From assembly GCF_964204645.1 (NCBI RefSeq), contig NC_134030.1:21023110-21087109 (forward strand): a DNA stretch of 64,000 bases, given 5' to 3'. This DNA is from Tubulanus polymorphus (Eukaryota > Nemertea > Palaeonemertea > Tubulaniformes > Tubulanidae). A program made the position numbers and the translations under genes. The notes below the pieces were generated by a model that saw only the letters and a program-made list of their open reading frames with translations, was not told where the DNA came from and did not search any database. Shown piece by piece: positions 13,901 through 28,000 of the stretch; within the stretch, counting starts at the first letter, position 1, and every line of letters begins with the position of its first letter.

Positions 13901-16900
13901 TGTTTAAATCTGTACGTCACGACGAACAAACATCGTCTTAAGCAACTACTCACAAGGGCAAGACTTTTTTAATATAGACTGTTGATGATCTACTAATTGC
14001 GCGTAATCTTTGGTTGTCATGACGCGATCTTTCGATCCTGCTATATGGACTAGTTCAATCTCGCTGACGAAATCTCCGATCCCTATCGCGAACAGCATGA
14101 TCCCGGTCTCCTCGCGTGTCTTCGCCGACTCCGTTTTCGTTTTCCAAGGAATCTGAAAAAAAAACATCGCCAGGAAATCATATAGAGTTTCATGAATTTC
14201 GAATCATAAAGGAAATACGCCCTCCTTTAGTGATGGGATTGACCCACCTTATTTCATGGGCGATGGAAGTTCTGATTCTGAATCTCATCCTCAAGTGAGG
14301 ATCCACCAGGTGTCGTTAACGTGCAGAAGGGCACCAACTTCTGCAGCGAAACATGATTCCACTTGTGGCAAGTGAGGCTCCACCAGGTGTCACTAGTGTG
14401 CAGTAGGACATCAAGTGCGGCAGTAGAGGATTCCACTTGTAGCAAGTGAGGATTCACCAGTTGTCGCTAGTGTGCAGTAGGACATGAAATACTGCAGTAA
14501 TAGAGGATTCCAATAGTGGCGGGTGAGGATCCACCAGGTGTCGCTAGTGTGCTTGTCGGATATCAGATGCTCGTGCAGTCGGAAATAGAACCCCCAACTT
14601 AGAAAAAATGACTAGAGTTTTCGACGAACCTGTGAATTGCCGTCGGTGATGACGATACCGATTTGTGGCACTTTTCCCTTTCTCGATCCTTTCGCGGTGG
14701 TTAGAGCGCTGTTTCTCGCTAAAGCCATCGCTTCCCAGGTGTGCGTGTCACCGTATAACTGTCTGAACTTACTCACTGCGCTCGTCATCTCATCAGTCGT
14801 GTTATATTCATTCATATCAAACCTTTCGAATCGAGAGAAAAGAAACAGTGATTAACTCTATGAATCCCCCTTTGACGTCATCGTTGAAGTCTCCTATTAC
14901 TAGCAAAGGATATTCCGCATCCACGAATCTTTTAATATCAGCGAAGTTCCTACCTGTAGAAGTAATAACTATCTCCATGAATCCCCCTATGACATCATGA
15001 ACGTTCATATTTATTTCTATGTAAATCCCCTTATGACATCATCAAAATACTATCACAACTTTGAATGAAGATTTATGTGTGTCCATAAACTCCTCTGTGT
15101 CTGTGTCTCCACAGATCCCCTTATGACATCAACAAAACCTTAACATCTGTATCTGTAACTTCACCTTAGATGACGTCATATATGGAGATTTATAGGGGCC
15201 AACACATGTTCACATAATGGATGCGGACAGTTGTACTAGAAGTCAATGATATCAAATCAGCACATTTGCATGGTGTCATAGGGGGATCTTTGAAACTGCC
15301 TTAAATTAGATCAATATTATGATGTCATAGGGGGGATGGTCAGGTGCGTACCTAGTAATCGCACGCGTGGCGAAACTGATGATACCAATTCTGGAGCGAT
15401 CCGGTCCGATCTGGAAACTCTTTATCATCTTATTCACGAATGTCAACTGTCGATCGTAATCTTCCGGTAGTATACTGGTCGACTCGTCCAGTATGAATAG
15501 AACGTCTACTTTATTGCCCACCCCACAGTCTGCGTAGAAAATAACAACTACTGCCTGTCACACCTGCTCTCCGTGCGACGGGCCTGAATTTCGATCATAA
15601 TCAATTGATCTGTGAATACTATCTATCAATTTGTCCAGTAAGGAATTTGCATTCAGAAATAGATTATGAATCGGCATAAATTTGTTTGTTTTCATCATCT
15701 GTCGGCGATTGTTCACCTAGCATACGCTCGCGTAATGCTGAAACACGGCTTATTTATTTATAATTTATCTATCTTACACTGAAACCCATTACAGGTATTA
15801 GAGGGACAACACAAAATTTACAAATTTCATAACACTGTAGAAAATTTCGAAATTCGATAACAAAATAAACTTTCTTGAATAAACAAACAGAAATAACAAA
15901 GTAACTTTGACTTTCTATGCATAGATATCCACACAAATAAATCACTATCTGGTAATTTAAAGCGATTGGCTTTCACGGCCCGTAACGTGGCGCCTCCTAC
16001 ATTTTTTTATGCTAACGAATAGGTGATGACGTCATGGCAACGTCTCTGAGCGTCCGCGGAGCGGTTTTTTCAGCACTACGCGAGCGTATGCCGAGTAAAC
16101 TATCGCCTGGATAGCATGTGTGACAGACAGTAGAGTTGTCCAGCGACACGACGCCTGCTTGGAAAGTGGTTATTGAATTGCTCGACAATTAAACGATTTA
16201 TACATTATCAAATTTAATTGATAATTGTGAATAGCGTTGATTTCGACGAAAAACAATGGTCATCAGTCGGCCATCTTGAATCCGATTGGACCGGTCTTTA
16301 GGCTCAGCGTGTATCTAGGGTAGATACACGCTTAAACCAGATATCTAGACAATAAAATAGTTCAAGATTCACAAAAATAACTGGATTCCGCCTGCGGACA
16401 GAAGGAGGGAATGTGAACACAAAAGGCCATATCGGAGCTTTCTAAATTAGAGCTTCACCCCGAGAGGGCTCAATCTTAGGGTAGAAAAACTCGACGAACC
16501 CTTAGGTCATAAATAGGTCAACAGGTTCCTCTACACCTACTGAGCGCCACTCTAAGAATGACCATCGACCAACAGATTCGTCGACGCATTCCACAAAACA
16601 TGTATTTACGAGAATAACTGATCGAACTGATTATTAATTCTCTACGTTATTTTAAGAGCCGTTTATTGCTGAATAGATGAAAACATTCTCCAAATATCCC
16701 AACTATTTATCATTGCATCCAATTATTTTCGCTGGAAATATTATTCGGAGATAAAAACGTGATGAAAACAAGAAATCTTCGAGAGTCAATTCGCCATGGC
16801 TTGCGGTGTTTGATAAAAACTGTTTTGGAAATCTGATAAAAGGATACTCTATGCACATTGATGAATATGGTCCATTTTGAAGTTAAAGATAATCAAAGAT

Positions 16901-17680
16901 TTTAACGGATTATCTATGGATAATCCGTTGATCGATATTCCTTACTTACCGCGGCGTGGTTGCTTCAAAGCTTCGACATCGAGTTGAGCCGATACCTACA
17001 AAAATGCGTACAACCTTTTAAAGCACCCAAACAGCAAACGGTTCGGAATCGCGATTGCGAGAATGTTTGAAATTACACACATTTTTTTCATAACAATGAT
17101 AATAATTCAAAACTTAAAACCTATGTAAAACAATAAAATCGGTAGCAAAATATCAAAAACAAATATCTATGTTTTTCTCAGTGTAAACGTCTTTCTGAAT
17201 GGGTCGATGCGGTGGATGAAATGCTTATCAACGATACAATGGGTCAAAATCGGTCGCATCATTAAGGGGACGTGTTGCTGAATCTTCGATTATTAAGTCA
17301 TTTTAATTGCGTTTTCATTATGAAGATAGAACGTGTCAAAAAGTTAAGCCTGTTAAAACTTAGAATGTTTCTGGATTTCCGAAAGCTCTTATGACGCCAT
17401 CAAGTTGAATACTATTCAATATTCATAATCATTATCATTGATCAAAGACTCTGAGTCTGTCTCGTAACTTGATGATATAAAATGCTACCCTTGAATAAAA
17501 GATATTTTCGAATGCGACTTTGATATATTTGGATATATTCGTAACGTCGAATAAATCATTAGTTTCTATAGGAAACAATTTCAACAAGTTTCATAATGAA
17601 ATAGCTAAGCTAAACTATAGTGTACGTACGGTGAATATGGTCCCGAGAAAGGCGGTCAGAATTACGAGGAACCTCCACAT
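10994..17680 (-). CDS. Secreted protein with two von Willebrand factor A domains
   Basis: Complete eight-exon gene on the minus strand: 17680-17630, 16995-16950, 15529-15352, 14822-14630, 14152-13954, 12549-12329, 12094-11753 and 11095-10994 (stop TAG at 10994-10996). All phases agree and the product is 443 residues. Exon 1 gives a signal peptide (MWRFLVILTAFLG...). Residues about 33-215 form the first VWA domain: MIDAS motif DESTS, the T of GDTHT, and TDG. It ends in a short Cys-rich linker (SCPCKCG). The second VWA domain (about 225-400) keeps VTDGKP, but the first MIDAS motif reads DTPNA instead of DxSxS, so metal-dependent binding is probably lost there. The last exon is a charged, helical-looking tail. 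Architecture resembles matrilin or collagen-VI type matrix proteins without other modules. Ligand is unknown. Introns carry several dispersed repeats. Confidence 0.88.
12550..13953. other. Long VWA-gene intron with degenerate fold-back sequence
   Basis: Intron between the VWA gene's fifth and sixth exons. From about 13130 to 13560 it holds scattered copies, in both directions, of 'GACTGGTCTTAAG' and 'GATTGGTTAT', which also make up the repeat at 33945-34550 and the fold-back at 30374-30515. No additional gene is apparent. Confidence 0.5.
14286..14548 (-). repeat. 77-base satellite ('CCACCAGGTGTCGCTAG'), VWA intron copy
   Basis: Three to four imperfect monomers with 'GTGAGGATCCACCAGGTGTC' and 'AGTAGGACATCAA' inside the intron between exons at 14822-14630 and 14152-13954. 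Related copies lie at about 33190-33262, 34955-35262, 37695-37760 and 56472-56735. Confidence 0.85.
14840..15345 (-). repeat. 'CCCCTATGACATCA' dispersed tandem repeat in VWA intron
   Basis: Five or more imperfect units of roughly 60-100 bases, each with a form of 'ATCCCCCTATGACATCATC'. It fills most of the intron between the exons at 15529-15352 and 14822-14630. The same unit is found in an INTS10 intron at about 62820-63225. Confidence 0.8.
15725..16105. mobile_element. Element with inverted termini containing retroelement-like tail (copy 2)
   Basis: 'GCATACGCTCGCGTAATGCTG' at about 15720-15742 recurs in inverted form at about 16070-16092. The first arm, together with its left neighbour 'AAGGAATTTGCA(T/C)TCAGAAATA', is repeated inside a receptor copy B intron (about 26948-27050). 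Between the arms, about 15775-15900 matches the block at 6900-7000. It is probably one insertion with terminal inverted repeats carrying or hit by another element. It lies in the second intron of the VWA gene. Confidence 0.5.
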
Positions 17681-19360
17681 CACGATTGTTCGACTGATCC
17701 ACGTGTTTGGTGATAATCCTAAAATTGCCTAATCCAGGAATTTGGATCCAGTCCCGCAGTTGTAAGAGTTTAAGTCGACTTCGAGTTAAGATTATTTGTT
17801 CATTACTTCCGATATTTTAACTCTAAAACCAACTTTTGGAAGAACTATGGAAGTGGATCCTGCAACGCGCTGGTCGTTCGCTCCGCGATACGCTGACAAA
17901 CTGGTGAACAGCAGAATTTATTGAAAGTTTTAGACGTCTGGGCGATAAAAGTTGTGCGTCGGTGAATAAATCATCAGCTTCCTGCTCGAGCAAAAACAAG
18001 TCGTGTGCATTTTTGTAAAGATGCGAAAGAGTGGTCACATCAGCGCCAGTGTAAATACACTTGAAATTAATGACGATTGCTGCTGGAACTACAGAGCCCC
18101 GTATCCGGGACGGATGGTTAGTTGATTCCGAGTTCCGGTTAAAGAATTCCCTACGGTTACGCTCATTCTGTACTGTACTTGTTTTTCTATTCTAAATCGA
18201 ACTGTATGAACCTGTTTTAATATTTGAATTGTCCCGCCATGATTTAGTACTGGAAATCACGTGATTTCTTGGGCTTTGTCGAGAGCTTTGAGTTTTGTTC
18301 TTTTGAAATTAATTTTGGTAGTATCTTATCATGTAATAATCCTTTCTTGTAGAAACATGTATTTTCGGTAATGAATCGTAGTAACAGAGAGAATGTCGTC
18401 GTATTTTCTGGTCGTAACACCTACAGTCCTCAAAAATCTGAACTTGATGTTTTCCATGGATGTACTGTCTTATCCGAGTAAGAGGTTTTGTGTTGTATGT
18501 ACAGCCGCGATCACACGGAGACGATTTTACCCGGGCCAAAGCGGCACGGATCAGGTGACGATTTAGTTCCGTTCGACAGGAGTTACAATATTACATTACA
18601 GATTATGTCAATGGTATAATTATCACGTATAGATAAAGAGGATATCGAATTGAATCTGAAGATGCGCAATGTCAACAGGTTAGCAGAAAACTCTCTTGTT
18701 AGAACATTAATTAACCCACTCCCCAATCCAAAGAGTTTCCAATCTACTGAAGATTCAATCGAATGGGCGTCGAGTTACATATAAAACGATCCACGTACAA
18801 GAACGTACAGGGCTATCAAAAATCTATTATTTTCAACCACGTTAACGTCAATCGTGTACATATGGATTTTAACATCCAAATTTGAGGGGGGGTCCGGACA
18901 CCCTGACATCCCCCTAGATCCGCCTCTGTCAGTTCAATAATCTACCAGTAAAGAAGGCTTCTATATCGCACATACTCGTGTGCACATACATTCGTTTGAA
19001 GTCTAGTGTATGACACGAAAACATCTAGAACCAATATCAACTTTTATCACGAGAAGAACCAGTAGAGAATTGTACCGTATTCCTCAAACTCTACTCTATC
19101 TGACACCAACTCGGGGTAGAAATAACCAGTGTCACCTCAAGGAAACTTGCATATCAAAAACCCATGGAGCCCAATTGATGCTATTCATTAAATTGAATAC
19201 AAAAAGGAAATGAATTCAAAAAACCTTGATATGAGTTTTCATTAATAAAGTTCTTATCACTAGGTTATATCTTTTTCCGAGAATTGTGGAGGAGCCATGT
19301 CAAAACCTAGGACAATTAATATGATAATTTAGCAGAATGTTCACCGTAAATTGCTGCGTC
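17681..19360. other. Intergenic upstream of VWA gene
   Basis: This holds the 5' flank of the minus-strand VWA gene. A 'GCCGCGATCAC...GGAGACGATTT...CCCGGGCCAAA' block at about 18508-18556 occurs inverted at about 39700-39748, marking another dispersed element. Short open frames here lack recognisable domains. Confidence 0.45.
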
Positions 19361-20290
19361 AAGGGGATACCCCCTCCAACCCGCGTCAAGGGGATACCCC
19401 CACTCACCCGCATCAAGAGGATACCCCCTCCCACCCGCGTCAAGAGGATATCCCCACTCACCCGCATCAAGAGGATACCCCCACTCACCCGCATCAAGGG
19501 GATACCCCCACTCACCCGCATCAAGAGGATACCCCTCTCAACCGCATCAAGAGGATACCCCCACTCACCCGCATCAAGAGGATACCCCTCTCAACCGCAT
19601 CAAGAGGATACCCCCGATCACCCGCATCAAGGGGATACCCCTCCTACCCGCGTCAAGATGATACCCCACTCACCCGCGTCAAGAGGATACCCCCACTCAC
19701 CCGCATCAAGAGGATACCCCTCTCAACCGCATCAAGAGGATACCCCCACTCACCCGCATCAAGGGGATACCCCTCCCACCTGCGTCAAGATGATACCCCA
19801 CTCACCCGCGTCAAGAGGATACCCCCACTCACCCGCATCAAGAGGATACCCCTCTCAACCGCATCAAGAGGATACCCCCACTCACCCGCATCAAGGGGAT
19901 ACCCCTCCCACCCGCGTCAAGATGATACCCCCACTCACCCGCATCAAGGGGATACCCCTCCCACCCGCGTCAAGGGGATACCCCCTCCCACCCGCGTCAA
20001 GATGATACCCCCACTCACCCGCATCAAGAGGATACCCCTCTCAACCGCATCAAGAGGATACCCCCACTCACCCGCATCAAGAGGATACCCCTCTCAACCG
20101 CATCAAGAGGATACCCCCACTCACCCGCATCAAGGGGATACCCCTCCCACCCGCATCAAGGGGATACCCCCACTCATCCGCATCAATGGGATACCCCCAC
20201 TCATCCGCATCAAGGGGATACCCCCTCCCACCCGCATCAAGAGGATACCCCCACTCACCCGCTTCAAGAGGATACCCCTTCCCACCCACT
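19361..20290 (+). repeat. 27-base minisatellite
   Basis: About 34 head-to-tail units of a 27-base sequence of the type 'CATCAAGAGGATACCCCCAC' plus 'TCACCCG', with AAGAGG/AAGGGG/AAGATG variants arranged in higher-order blocks. Because 27 is a multiple of three, long open frames run through several frames of both strands. They are not genes. Confidence 0.95.
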
Positions 20291-22040
20291 TTGATCCGCA
20301 CACATGTTTCAGGAGGATGACCCTGGATAGAGAATCTGATTGCCTAGTCTCTGATGGACACTGATTCTTTAGTGCATTTTTAGCCGATGCCAATGCTTTC
20401 AATTCGTTCCGGTGTAAACACCATTATCATATAATTACGCGAAATGAATTTGCATTCAACAATCTAAATCTCCGTATACTGTAGGATTGTGATGTACGGT
20501 TACAGTGTACCGTTTACTTCAATGGTGATTCTGATATATTTTATGTGTAATTCGTACCAGTGTAAAGCACCATTTCATGTATAATTTGTTACATTATAGT
20601 TTTTTTGTCATATACCACGAACCGTTAACTTTCACTGCAATTTAGGGGCTAAAACTCGGTATCCATTCGACGCGTCAAAATCGCTTCGTGGATCAACTTT
20701 AAAAATGAAAACGTCATATTCAACCAATACATCACACAGAGTTATAATGTTGAATCGATTTTGATTAATTAAATTAAAACTACACCATAATCATGTACAA
20801 CAATTTATGATCGATTTACGTGAATTTGAATAACATCGCAATTAATAACTGCACTCAACACCAGGTGTCAGTGTGACACAACACTTGCACTAAATTTATC
20901 CAGTTAGGTTTAAGTTTATACAAATCCCCTCCAGTAAATTGTGTATATAGGCGTGATATATGTTGTCTGTAAATAGTTTTACTGAAGATTAGATTTTAAA
21001 TTTTGTTGTGGAATCATTTCCCTATTTTGTTTTTGTCTGTATGTATATATGTATATAATTCTGTTCATGTTTTGTAAATTTGTATATTTCATAGTTTGCA
21101 TTCAATCTTGCCTCCACGAACCAATCTTATGATTGGAGTGAAATAAATATCTTGTCTTATAGCACTCGGAATCGTGGAAGTGCTTCAGATATTCGATATT
21201 TCAAGATACAAAGATAGCCGAGAGCTTACCGTTTAGGTTTCCAACTAATAAGCTCACAAAATTATCGGACAATATGTCACTTTTCAGGATAATTTGCTAT
21301 ACATTCACCAACAACCAACAGTACTCACTGATTCATTTCACTATAATCGATGTTGCAACATATTCAAATTAGATGCTAATGATACATACAGCGCCCCTAG
21401 CGTTTATTAATAGCTACCGCGGTGTGTAGTACCATAGAACTATAAGCGAACGAGAAGGCCGACTCCTCAAAAATCCGCTAGGCATCGCTAGTAATCTTGT
21501 GTTTTGTTCAGCGCCCTCAGCGGTGGCGATAAACAATAGATTTTGTAGACTGGTTGCCGGTCTCTATTCTTAATTTAGCGTTTTTCATTGATTTGTTTAA
21601 GTCTTAATACCAAATGTTGATAAACAGTAATGTTCAATGCTCGCAGTGATTAATATAATCGAAAATATTTCCGAGAACCTATTGTTTATCGCTACCGATG
21701 AGGGCGCTTATCAATTTCGAAGATAGCAAAGGCAAATGTATTGTGACGTCGCGGATTTGGCCTTCCCTACCGCTTTTAGTTCTATGGTAGTACACGTAAC
21801 AAGTGTCTCGTTGAAATGTATAAGATAATTTGATTTCTTTGCGTTGGCGTCTTGGTATCGAAGTGATGCATCTACAACAGTAAGTACGCGCTCGTGTCAA
21901 GGTCTGAAGAGGTGTTTATATTAACATTAAGCCACCACCAGTGCGATCTCGTGTCAAGGTGTTTCCTACAAACATGTTTTTCGAATTCATCTGAAATGTT
22001 TTCACATTCTGTTTAGTGCGAACTTTGACTTACAAATATT
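20291..22040. other. 3' flank of receptor copy B
   Basis: No gene is seen. About 21290-21410 matches, inverted, the 3' flank of receptor copy A (about 5590-5720), including AATAAA on the minus strand at 21403-21408. A stretch at about 20920-21160 ends in a 'GTGAAATAAATATCTTGTC' motif like a retroposon tail, which I hold with low confidence. Confidence 0.5.
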
Positions 22041-25000
22041 TCAGCGAGGTCTCCAAACCCGTTTATTTCTGGCCCGAATTGATTTAACATCAATAGTGAG
22101 GATGGTGTAAAGAAGTGGATTCAGTGACGAGTTGATCGGTAGGAAAAGTACCGCCAACCAAGCCGCCACTTGGTTCGGTATTTCTACTCGGAATACAGCG
22201 CAGAACTGGACGATGATTATCGGTATCCAACAAAATAAGTTACACAGATTTATCACTAAACTCCTACGCGCCAGAACCAATTCGGTAGGATCAGCTCTAC
22301 CCGAGCCGGACCTGCTTCCAGATACGAGTCTATACATCTGTGCATACGTCATCATTATTGAAACAAGTACGACCGAGTTAAACACGGCAAATAAAGCAAA
22401 TGAATATTGCCAGGCGTGGACATTGATGGATAATAAATTCATAGGTAAACAAACACCGGTTGTGCCGTAGAAATTATCTCCGAAATAAGAAGATGACGAT
22501 AGCGGCAGCATTGAAACGATGCTTAAATTGATCCAACATATGCAACAAATCCCGGATACAGAATTCAAAGATATAATTGGGCTTCTAGAAAATGGATCGA
22601 CGATATTCGAGTATCTTTGACGGGTAAGAATTAGGAGAAAAATCAATGATCCCTCGCACGAAAGGGTCACTATAATTCCAGCGAGTCGACACAATGAACT
22701 ATCTGTCCAAGTTTCAGAGTTTAGGAAATAAACACCTTTAAAGACGTAATCGGCTCCTGCGATCAGAAACAGATAAATCGACATCAGAAAATCACAGGTG
22801 GCAATATTAATGATGAGGATATCAGAAGATGTGTTACGCGATTCGGATGATGCTTTCCGAAACGCTCGGACGCGAAGTAAAATGACAATGATGTTTGCAA
22901 CAAAGCTGAATGAAGCGATCGCCCAAATGATTGCTCTAAGAACAATATTAACCATCAGGTCGGAACAAGATGAAAATTGGTCGGCTTTCGGGAGACACTG
23001 GTCAACATTCGGAACCATGCAACAAAATTTGTACGCGTCAGAAGCCAAAGAACTCAATAATGTAAGACTGTCAAAAACGTTTTTTTCTACGTGTATGACT
23101 TTAGCATTTTTGGTTAGATCCAGATTTCTAAGTTTTGTTAAGCCAGAAAATGCGTTCGGTGAAATATAATTGATTTTGTTACTGCTGATATTTAATGACT
23201 CTAAAGCGGATAAACCACTGAACACATTCCTACTGAGTAGCGACAAGGAAAGTCCGTGAAGATCGAGATCGCTTAATGACTTTAAACCTTGAAAACTGCC
23301 TTCTTCTAAATATCTTACTGGATTTCCAAACATCAGAAGTATTTTCACACTATACAAACCGGCGAATGTATTCGCGGACAATGACATTAAGCGATTATAT
23401 GTAAGATCTAATGTATGTAGATTATGTAGGTTTGAGAACGAGTTTGGAACAATATAAGACAAATTGTTACGTGAAATATTGAGGAAATGTAGATAGAGGT
23501 AAGAAGAAAACGTGGACTCATTGAATACAACTCGGTTTTCTGATAAAATCAGAACTCGAGTTGATGCCGAGAAAAGATCAGTAATTTCTACTAAACCAGC
23601 ATCATCGCAATCAATTAAATGACCTTGACATCTACAATTTTTCGGACACGTGACGTCGCAGTAAGTCTCGTCATCAGTGGTATGTTTACAATTGATGACA
23701 CCATCACAAACTTCAGATTGAGGTATACATCGGTTTTCCTGGCCACATTTGAACATGCCGGGACATGATAAAGTCTCGCAGTTTTGCTCGTCTTCTGAAT
23801 TAGGACAATCGGATCGACCATCGCACACCTGTCCCATCGGTATACAGTAAGATGCTGGACATTTTACAGTACCAGCTGGACATTTGAAATCAGTACAACC
23901 TTGTATATTTTCGAGCCTTCTACATACCGGGTAACCAATCGGCGTCCTTTCTAAAATACATCTATGACGTCTCGAATAACAATGAGGAGAATCGAAAGAA
24001 CATCTTTGTTCATCAGATTTCTTACATAAGTTTGCGAAATTAGTCGTACAGTAGTTTTCATCATTACAGTGAGTTTTCGGGTTAACAGTTATATTGGTTA
24101 CTATCTCATCTTCCTCGAGGCTACCACCACAATCTACAACACCATCCCGATACAACAGAGAACTGATACATTCACCATTTACACACAAAAACCCGTTACA
24201 TTCATCTGAAGAGCAGCCGATCTCATCAGATTTATCTTTACAATCAACCAGTCCATCACATCGTTTATATTTACCCACACATTGTCCATTGCTACACTTA
24301 AACTGTTCAGAGGAACATGAAGTATGATAGCACGAGTTCTCATCTGATCCGTCAGCGCAATCTCGTACAAAATCGCACACATTACTCACATATATAACTC
24401 GTCCATCTGAACAGTGGAACTGACTCTGTAAGTTTGAACCCGAACAATCGAGTTCATCTTCACCGTGTTGACAGTCGTTTCTGTTATCACATACGCGATG
24501 GTCGCTGATACATCGTTGATCGTTACATTTAAACTGCCACGATTTACAACCGCTTATAGAAGCCAACTCTTCACCAGTTTCATTGTAGGAACATAGCACG
24601 GAATGCGGTACATCTGTGACATTATCGAGGGCAGTCATTGACCATTTCACTGTTTTTATATATGTTATTTCATCTTTAGTTACAATTGGTTTTAAAGCCA
24701 GAATTCTGTTATTTGTTGCCTTTGCTAGTATAGCACCATATTGATGTTCATAACGAAATGTTTGAATCAAATTTTCAATTCTTATATTATTGGATATTAC
24801 ACCCATTTCGCCACCGATTGCAAGACACATTTTCTCTGCTTCCCGAATTGACAATGTGTGAGTATCCCAGGCTGTAAGTATCTGATAGCAATTTCCTTCT
24901 ACATCAATCCGTCCTTTTAAACATGTCGAGTTAACTATCTCAAATATCTGAGAAACATTTTTCTCTGGGATATCAAATCCTTGATTGTAGATAGTTGTGT

Positions 25001-28000
25001 AGTTATTTGTGTCTTTTTCACAAATGAAAGTTGTTCGAGTCTCCTCGATTTGACACGGGAATCGAACCCAGTTCGCTGATCCTCGTGGATTATTCAGTAT
25101 CATCGCCGTACACGGCATATTGACGTCATTTATCGGTTGTTTTCGTAGAGGAGATATCAATCCTTGAATAACTTCTGGTATCGTTTCGTTTATCATAGCA
25201 GGTTTAAACCACTCTGTGTAGCTCAATGGTTTACCATCAGTCCACGTATAATAACCATCATTCTGTTTAGAGATAAAATTCAGTTTGTGGACTTCGATAT
25301 AAATCTGTTTCAATTAATATTAGAGATTTTAGAATTTTAGTAGAGAATGAATGATTTACTTTTGTACCAAATCCAAAAACATTTTCAACAACAATCAATG
25401 AAAGTTTGAGAACAAAAATGTTCATACTATACTTTGAAATTACCTGCCATTTTAGCCCAATCATCAAAATAAGTGCCACCTGTGAATATGCCTCCAGGAG
25501 CAGTTTCGTAGCGAACAGTTTTTTTACTGCGATCATTTCATCTTGTGAGTTGATACTGAGAAGATATCCTCCGTATTTCTGTTGACAGTAAATTTCAGCG
25601 TTCTCCCAATTCAGACGTTCATGTTTGATGTATCTGATACACGAAACACCTGAATCTAGAAAATCTGATCCGCAGCCATTATTCAGATGTTTTTGTAAAG
25701 ACGCTTGTTCTAAAGCGTATTGAATTTGAAATATCGGGATATAGTGTTTCGCTTCGAAGTAAACGTCGTGCCCGAGTAGACTGTATAACACAATTCCAGG
25801 TACTGCGTTATTTTCACATATTCTAGTCTCGTGGTGCTGGTCGGCTTTTTGATTACCAGGTTCAATGATAATTTGTACCAGTAATAGAAAATCTCGAACT
25901 AAATGACTATTAGAAGAGCTACACGAGGCTTGACCAATAGATTTCAACAGGAATCTGATGTAATAATTCAAATGTTTTTGGTAATGGAATGAGTAGTACA
26001 AACTTGATATACTGCGACGGAAAAGATATCCCGGATATTCCGGCGACTGTACGATTCCGCATTCCGCTCGCATCGGCGGGATGTATGCAAAATTATAAGA
26101 ATTAAGTACCGGGGAATCTTGATCTGCCATCAATCCTTGGCATTTACGTCGTAGCACAATCATCAGTAGATTACTCCAGAAGCTATAACTACCTCTTTTG
26201 AAAATCAGATGATTTATATAGAGACGGCTATTCAGTAATTGAGTTACAAGAGTAACATGGGGACATACACGATGACCACGGACACATTTGTCAATTTGAT
26301 ATTCATATTCAGATAAAACATACACATTCTTTAAAGGAAGGCGCCGGTTTTCAGGTGTAATCACGAAACAGTGTGACGTCATAGTGATATGGTTTTCTCC
26401 TTCCTGCAGAACATACCCGTCACAATCAGTAGGGGTGAATACTAGATAGGCTGCCGAATCAACTATCAACCAATTAACCCAGTTATCCCAGTTATAAGCG
26501 TATCCTACTACAGTAACCGGTCCTCCTGATGTAATCAGACTGACGAAGTCACGACCGTATTTATAACTAGGACAATACGGACCATAGCGTCTAGCTGTAA
26601 AATTACCACCATCATATATATAAAATCCAGCTCGCTCGCACGTCTCTGATAAAACTGTTAGTTTTAATCTATCCTCATAAATATCAACTTTCCGCTTGAA
26701 TTCTATCGTATTTAGACGATACGTTAATGCTGCCATCCTTGACCGCGGGAACAGAGACCTAGCTGGCAAAGAGTAACTTGAGCGAGATAACTACAAAATA
26801 ATAAAGAATCAACATTTATCGAGATATTCTATGGTTGTTTGTGTGTGGACCCTCTACTGTCTTTCATAAAAAGTCTGTCTCCGTACGAGAGTTTTCGTTA
26901 ATAATCCGTTGATTAACCTTTATCATGCATCAATTAGTGTTCTGTAAGGAATTTGCACTCAGAAATAAACTACGATTTTGACTTGTTGTCTTTTCGTTCA
27001 TCGGCGGTAGTTTTCTTGGCATACGCTCGCGTAATGCTGAAAAACCGCTCCGCTCCTATTATATTACTATTAACTACCTAGTTTGGTAACGAATTAGTTT
27101 GGCTTCATAGAAATTCATTATTACTCGAATTTTCTTCGAAGAAAGAATGATTCATTTCATATTCAGATATTTCGTTTTTGGTGTAAAAAACAAACCTAAG
27201 ATTTTTCCTAGAGAAAACCGAGTAGTGATTTTATTTACCTTGCGTTTGTAGACTTGTACGTCTCCTATAGAAATAGATTTCACTTCAAATTCAATTTTAA
27301 CATTCGATTGTAAAACACCTGGTCTTATCAAAACGCACAGTATGACGAGAAAGCCGTCAGATTTAACACTCAGTGATTCCAGGTAGTTGTAACCGAGTAA
27401 AATATCAGTTCCTACAACGCGTAACCCTTCTAGTTTATATACACCGATGACGTCACCGGATGTGCTAAGATCACGTGTCCTGTTGAAGACGACGTACTGT
27501 AACACCTGCACTGTGATAGACCAGCAGTGTAAGTGTTTTGATCGAGTTATTACGTGTAAACTGTTGTCATCAGGAATGAGTACTCCAGACTCGTTATTAG
27601 AGATTTGAATTAACTTATTAGAGACGTTCCAATCAGATATTCTATATACGTGAACTGATAGTTGTGAGTTGATGGGTTGGTTTTGTAGCAAACTGATAAT
27701 GGCTTTGTTTGTTTTAGTATAAAACGATGAAGGTGGATGCCCGGTTTGTTCTTGTATAACAGCTATAGGTTCACTGGTGTTCCATCCATCGTAAATTTGA
27801 ACAGTTGTCGCTGAATCAGCGCCAGGATTTAACCTGAAATCTATCTGTGTAAACGTCAAATTCATCGCAAAACCATCCGGGATCCCGATCCATTCCAAAT
27901 ATAATCTACATTGACGTAAATATAATGCGAATTTGTATCCCGTCGAAGTTGAAATTGTATTTATCCTGAAATTGTATTTTCTGCAGTTGTAAATTAATTT

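Noticed and set aside
17823..18539. Minus-strand frames of 71 and 76 codons upstream of the VWA gene
   Set aside because: No domain, no splice phase to the VWA exons, and the VWA signal peptide already lies downstream at 17680.
19361..20290. CRISPR-like array
   Set aside because: Units are contiguous with no unique spacers, and the DNA is from an animal. All tandem arrays here fail for the same reason.
19337..20402. Frames of 222 and 337 codons on plus and others on minus
   Set aside because: By-products of a 27-base repeat with no stop in its unit. No leader, domain or splice signal.
22132..24327. Plus-strand frames opposite receptor copy B
   Set aside because: Shadows of the long minus-strand coding exon.
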